From the NCBI GenBank assembly GCA_964510315.1, contig CAZEAP010000019.1:1-64000 (forward strand): 64,000 nt of DNA, in the 5' to 3' direction. This DNA is from CAZEAP01 sp964510315 (GTDB lineage Bacteria; Planctomycetota; Brocadiia; SM23-32). The stretch's first letter is position 1, and the number at the start of each line of letters is the position of its first letter. The translations under genes and the position numbers were made by a program. The notes beneath the pieces are model-generated. The model searched no databases. It was not told where the DNA came from and saw only the letters and a program-made list of their open reading frames with translations. Positions 62,959 to 64,000 of this stretch are shown here, piece after piece.

Positions 62959-63324
62959 AGATCGGCGGTAGAGCTGAATACGGGGCTTCCTGTCGAAGCG
63001 GACCGCCACCCCCGCCTTCGAGTATTCTTGCCCCTCTTCGGCCGGAGTCTCCAGTCTGAGGACGGTGCCCTCCCCCTCCAGGCTTCTGAAGATGGGACCG
63101 GCGTTGTACTGGCTGAGCCCCGAGAGCTGAAGCTGAAGCTTCATGCCCTCCTCCAGTTGATCCCAACTGGAGGTCAGGAAGTATATGCCCCCCGCCGAGA
63201 CGTTCTCGGTGCTCCCGACGCCGTGGGCCTCACGCCGAGGGGCCGGGGAGTCGAATTGTACGCTCAATCTCAGCTCCAGCCGCGGCCATTTTCTTCTCTC
63301 AGGTTTCACCACACAGGCGCCCAC
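62953..63324 (-). CDS. PilZ-domain protein (putative c-di-GMP receptor)
   Basis: About 120-155 residues. The PilZ signature is visible: an R-rich start RRKWPRLELRLSV and, after about 25 residues, ENVSAGGIYF, matching (D/N)xSxxG. Together these bind c-di-GMP. The remaining beta-barrel strands (GMKLQLQLSG, GEGTVLRLETPAEEGQ, AGVAVRFD) are normal. The start is unsure: GTG codons at 63324, 63312 and 63309 lie just before the domain, and the frame stays open to GTG 63420 without homology. Convergent with prsR, it could link EPS output to c-di-GMP. Confidence 0.78.
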   Translation of the reverse strand: MGACVVKPERRKWPRLELRLSVQFDSPAPRREAHGVGSTENVSAGGIYFLTSSWDQLEEGMKLQLQLSGLSQYNAGPIFRSLEGEGTVLRLETPAEEGQEYSKAGVAVRFDRKPRIQLYRRSA

Positions 63325-63550
63325 AAAAACTAAGCCAGCCTTCCGCCGGCTGGAAGAGCAACTGCCCGTTTTCTCAACCACGACAGGGACGGCGGACGCC
63401 GGAACTGGTAGACCGGTCACGGGCGTCCGCTCCGCCCCGTGAACTCCTTCCCTCGCGAAGACCGCATGCCGCTGTCCGGCCGTGCCGGCGAGCAGGCAGG
63501 TGCCTCCGCACGCTTCACCGACGGGTATGCTCCATTGCTGGAGAAACTAA

Positions 63551-64000
63551 CTACTGTGGCACCCCGCTGTCAAGTACTGTGACCCATCGGTTCTGCGTCG
63601 GGCGCCCGCGATCACTTGCGGGGGGCTGGTTCGCAATGCCGTGATGCTTCATCTTCTTGTATAGCGTAGATCGGCTGATTCCCAGTTTCTCCGCAGCCGA
63701 CTGCTTATTCCAACCGGTCTTCTCCAGTGTCCGCAGTATGTACGTCCGCTCGGGTTCCTCCAGTGCCGTCCGCAACGGTTCCCAGTCGGGTGCGAGGCCG
63801 CTCCGGCGCGCCGCCGGCTCTCCACTGAGCCATTCCGGCAGGTGCCGGGGCCGGACCGTCCCCCTTCCCGCGCTCTCTACCGCTCGTCCCATGACGCCAC
63901 GCAGCTCTGTCACGTTCCCGGGCCAACTGTAACGCACAAGTCGACTTGCTACCTCCGAGTCCAGCTCCGGCCTTCCGTTGAAAGCCTTCCCGCCGAAGAG
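63551..64000 (-). CDS. Sigma-54-dependent transcriptional activator, C-terminal part (runs off the window)
   Basis: Partial gene: the frame is open from the right edge of the window to 63551. It begins in the end of an NtrC-type AAA+ domain (LFGGKAFNGRPELDSEVASR, then RYSWPGNVTELRGVMGRAVE) and ends with a Fis-type helix-turn-helix (GWNKQSAAEKLGISRSTLYK). The N-terminal sensory domain and the GAFTGA loop lie outside. It is a second enhancer-binding protein close to PrsR, so cross-talk on the same promoters is possible. In 63421-63550 I see no gene. Confidence 0.85.
   Translation of the reverse strand, partial: LFGGKAFNGRPELDSEVASRLVRYSWPGNVTELRGVMGRAVESAGRGTVRPRHLPEWLSGEPAARRSGLAPDWEPLRTALEEPERTYILRTLEKTGWNKQSAAEKLGISRSTLYKKMKHHGIANQPPASDRGRPTQNRWVTVLDSGVPQ

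Noticed and set aside
1..64000. Mobile elements, phage genes or integrases
   Set aside because: No transposase, integrase or terminal-repeat pair was recognised. Gene decay near 41 and 51 kb can be explained by recombination without a visible element.

Overview
The window is GC-rich, densely coded bacterial chromosome with standard bacterial starts (ATG/GTG/TTG), good Shine-Dalgarno sequences and many 4-bp stop/start overlaps. It is dominated by one very large exopolysaccharide (EPS) and exosortase/PEP-CTERM locus. A Wza-type export lipoprotein and an exosortase imply a diderm envelope. The alternative-type GlmU, PEP-CTERM proteins, many gene fusions and CCAGGGCT-type palindromes suggest an environmental lineage near Planctomycetota/PVC or an uncultured relative. 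That placement is an inference with low confidence. I see no transposase, phage gene or CRISPR array.

Layout. 1-3.3 kb: tandem repeats, a Gfo/Idh/MocA oxidoreductase, tRNA-Ser(CGA) and a degenerate GGDEF protein. 3.3-8.2 kb: UDP-sugar supply, with glmS and an alternative GlmU leftward and a UDP-GlcNAc dehydrogenase rightward. 8.3-11.5 kb: a large TPR protein (PrsT-like). 12-15.8 kb: a small glycolipid-like set (radical SAM, ceramide-glucosyltransferase-like enzyme, hexapeptide transferase). 15.9-28.4 kb (leftward): two PEP-CTERM proteins, an initiating sugar transferase, and an operon for the export lipoprotein, ExeA-like ATPase, chain-length protein, tyrosine autokinase, glycosyltransferase, deacetylase-like protein and an exosortase-EpsI fusion. 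28.8-33.1 kb: a secreted DUF4832-like protein, then ATP sulfurylase/APS kinase and CysQ. 33.7-59 kb: a long rightward series of polymerase/ligase, VanZ, flippase, methyltransferase, many glycosyltransferases, a sulfotransferase and decoration enzymes, including decayed genes and two unusual fusions. 59-64 kb: PrsK/PrsR, a PilZ protein and the 3' part of a second sigma-54 activator.

Regulation is the most striking thing seen. Six transcription units of the EPS/exosortase/sulfation programme are preceded by a sigma-54 (-24/-12) promoter with GG-N10-GC geometry. About 90-145 bp upstream of each lies a dyad of the form GTGTY-N10-RACAC with an invariant 10-bp spacer. The window itself encodes PrsK/PrsR, a kinase and sigma-54 activator pair, behind a sigma-70-like promoter. 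I infer that the dyad is the PrsR enhancer and that the six promoters form its local regulon.

Function. GlmS, GlmU and the dehydrogenase make UDP-GlcNAc and its uronate. The PEP-CTERM-tipped sugar transferase starts the lipid-linked unit and many glycosyltransferases extend it. ATP sulfurylase/APS kinase, the sulfotransferase and CysQ form a complete PAPS cycle, so the polymer is probably sulfated. The flippase, polymerase/ligase, chain-length/kinase pair and export lipoprotein assemble and export it. The exosortase processes PEP-CTERM proteins for the same surface layer.
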